DNA of 64,000 bases, from the NCBI GenBank assembly GCA_012798135.1, contig JAAZNU010000006.1:35702-99701 (forward strand). The letters are read 5' to 3'. The notes beneath the pieces are model-generated. The model worked only from the letters and a program-made list of their open reading frames with translations, was not told the origin of the DNA and made no database searches. The stretch comes from Veillonellaceae bacterium. Lineage in GTDB: Bacteria; Bacillota_C; Negativicutes; UBA1444. Each line of letters starts with the position of its first letter. Position 1 is the first letter of the stretch. The translations under genes were made by a program, and so were the position numbers. Positions 63,886 through 64,000 of this stretch are shown in pieces.

Positions 63886-64000
63886 TATCAAAGAAACCCA
63901 TGATTTGAGCGTTGCAAACATTCTTCTCTGTCTACGGCATTGCTTCTCTGATGGCGTTTCGAGGCAGTATTTCTCAGAGCAGAGGTTTTCTGTCCGAAAA
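63886..64000. other. right edge, no feature recognised
   Basis: AT-rich DNA with a few short repeats and no convincing gene, RNA or terminator. It contains the expected location of the missing 5' end of the RsmH paralogue, but no frame there reads like it. Confidence 0.4.

Overview
The window looks like the chromosome of an anaerobic, fairly GC-rich Firmicute. A diderm Negativicutes such as a Sporomusaceae member is my best guess, but no single gene here proves it. The evidence is a one-chain pyruvate:ferredoxin oxidoreductase, a membrane-bound CCG/4Fe-4S reductase of the HdrD type, frequent TTG and GTG starts with strong GGAGG sites, YibE/F, DUF3870, AI-2E and ABC-F genes, and a paralogue of RsmH. 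No rRNA, tRNA, CRISPR array, transposase or phage gene was seen.

Region 1 (1-29.2 kb) is dominated by ABC importers of the Fe3+/AfuABC/2-aminoethylphosphonate class. There are four complete sets, each with a fused two-domain permease of about 550 residues and a TOBE-type ATPase, and seven lipoprotein binding proteins. Three binding proteins stand in a row before the third permease, and one is an orphan at 28.1 kb. Interleaved with them are a HAD phosphatase that overlaps an ATPase gene by 4 bp, PhoU, an MgtC-like protein, L-ribulose-5-phosphate 4-epimerase (divergent from set 4), deoxyribose-phosphate aldolase (last gene of set 4) and a secreted alkaline phosphatase preceded by about 300 bases of strongly folding RNA. 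I read this as an island for uptake and breakdown of sugar phosphates or other organophosphates rather than iron uptake. The binding protein at 7087 keeps a His-Asp...Glu set like that of AfuA. The window opens inside the large permease gene of a TRAP transporter.

Region 2 (24.8-47 kb) is housekeeping and envelope: DMT, MFS and AI-2E transporters, pyruvate:ferredoxin oxidoreductase, CorA behind a promoter and a 30-codon arginine-rich leader ORF, an amidase fused to a DUF5050-like propeller, a diguanylate cyclase with an inhibitory site, the HdrD-like reductase, FetAB, an ABC-F protein with one degenerate ATP site, and an iron-dependent alcohol dehydrogenase with a 68-residue partner.

Region 3 (48-54.4 kb) contains a minus-strand operon for D-amino-acid or N-acyl-D-amino-acid use: a PLP fold-III enzyme, DUF3870, a 2,4-diaminopentanoate-dehydrogenase-like enzyme, D-aminoacylase and an IT-superfamily permease, with an internal consensus promoter. 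A secreted glucosaminidase follows.

Region 4 (54.5-64 kb) is mixed: a KTSC protein, an MFS exporter, a ThDP enzyme, a ferric-reductase-like flavocytochrome, a secreted amidohydrolase, MenA, a small secreted protein, an FlK-type thioesterase with the complete Thr/Glu/His triad, and an RsmH paralogue in visibly AT-richer DNA whose 5' end lacks a start codon. Binding-protein starts and several other starts were reset from ribosome binding sites and signal peptides, so they are often shorter than the longest open frame.
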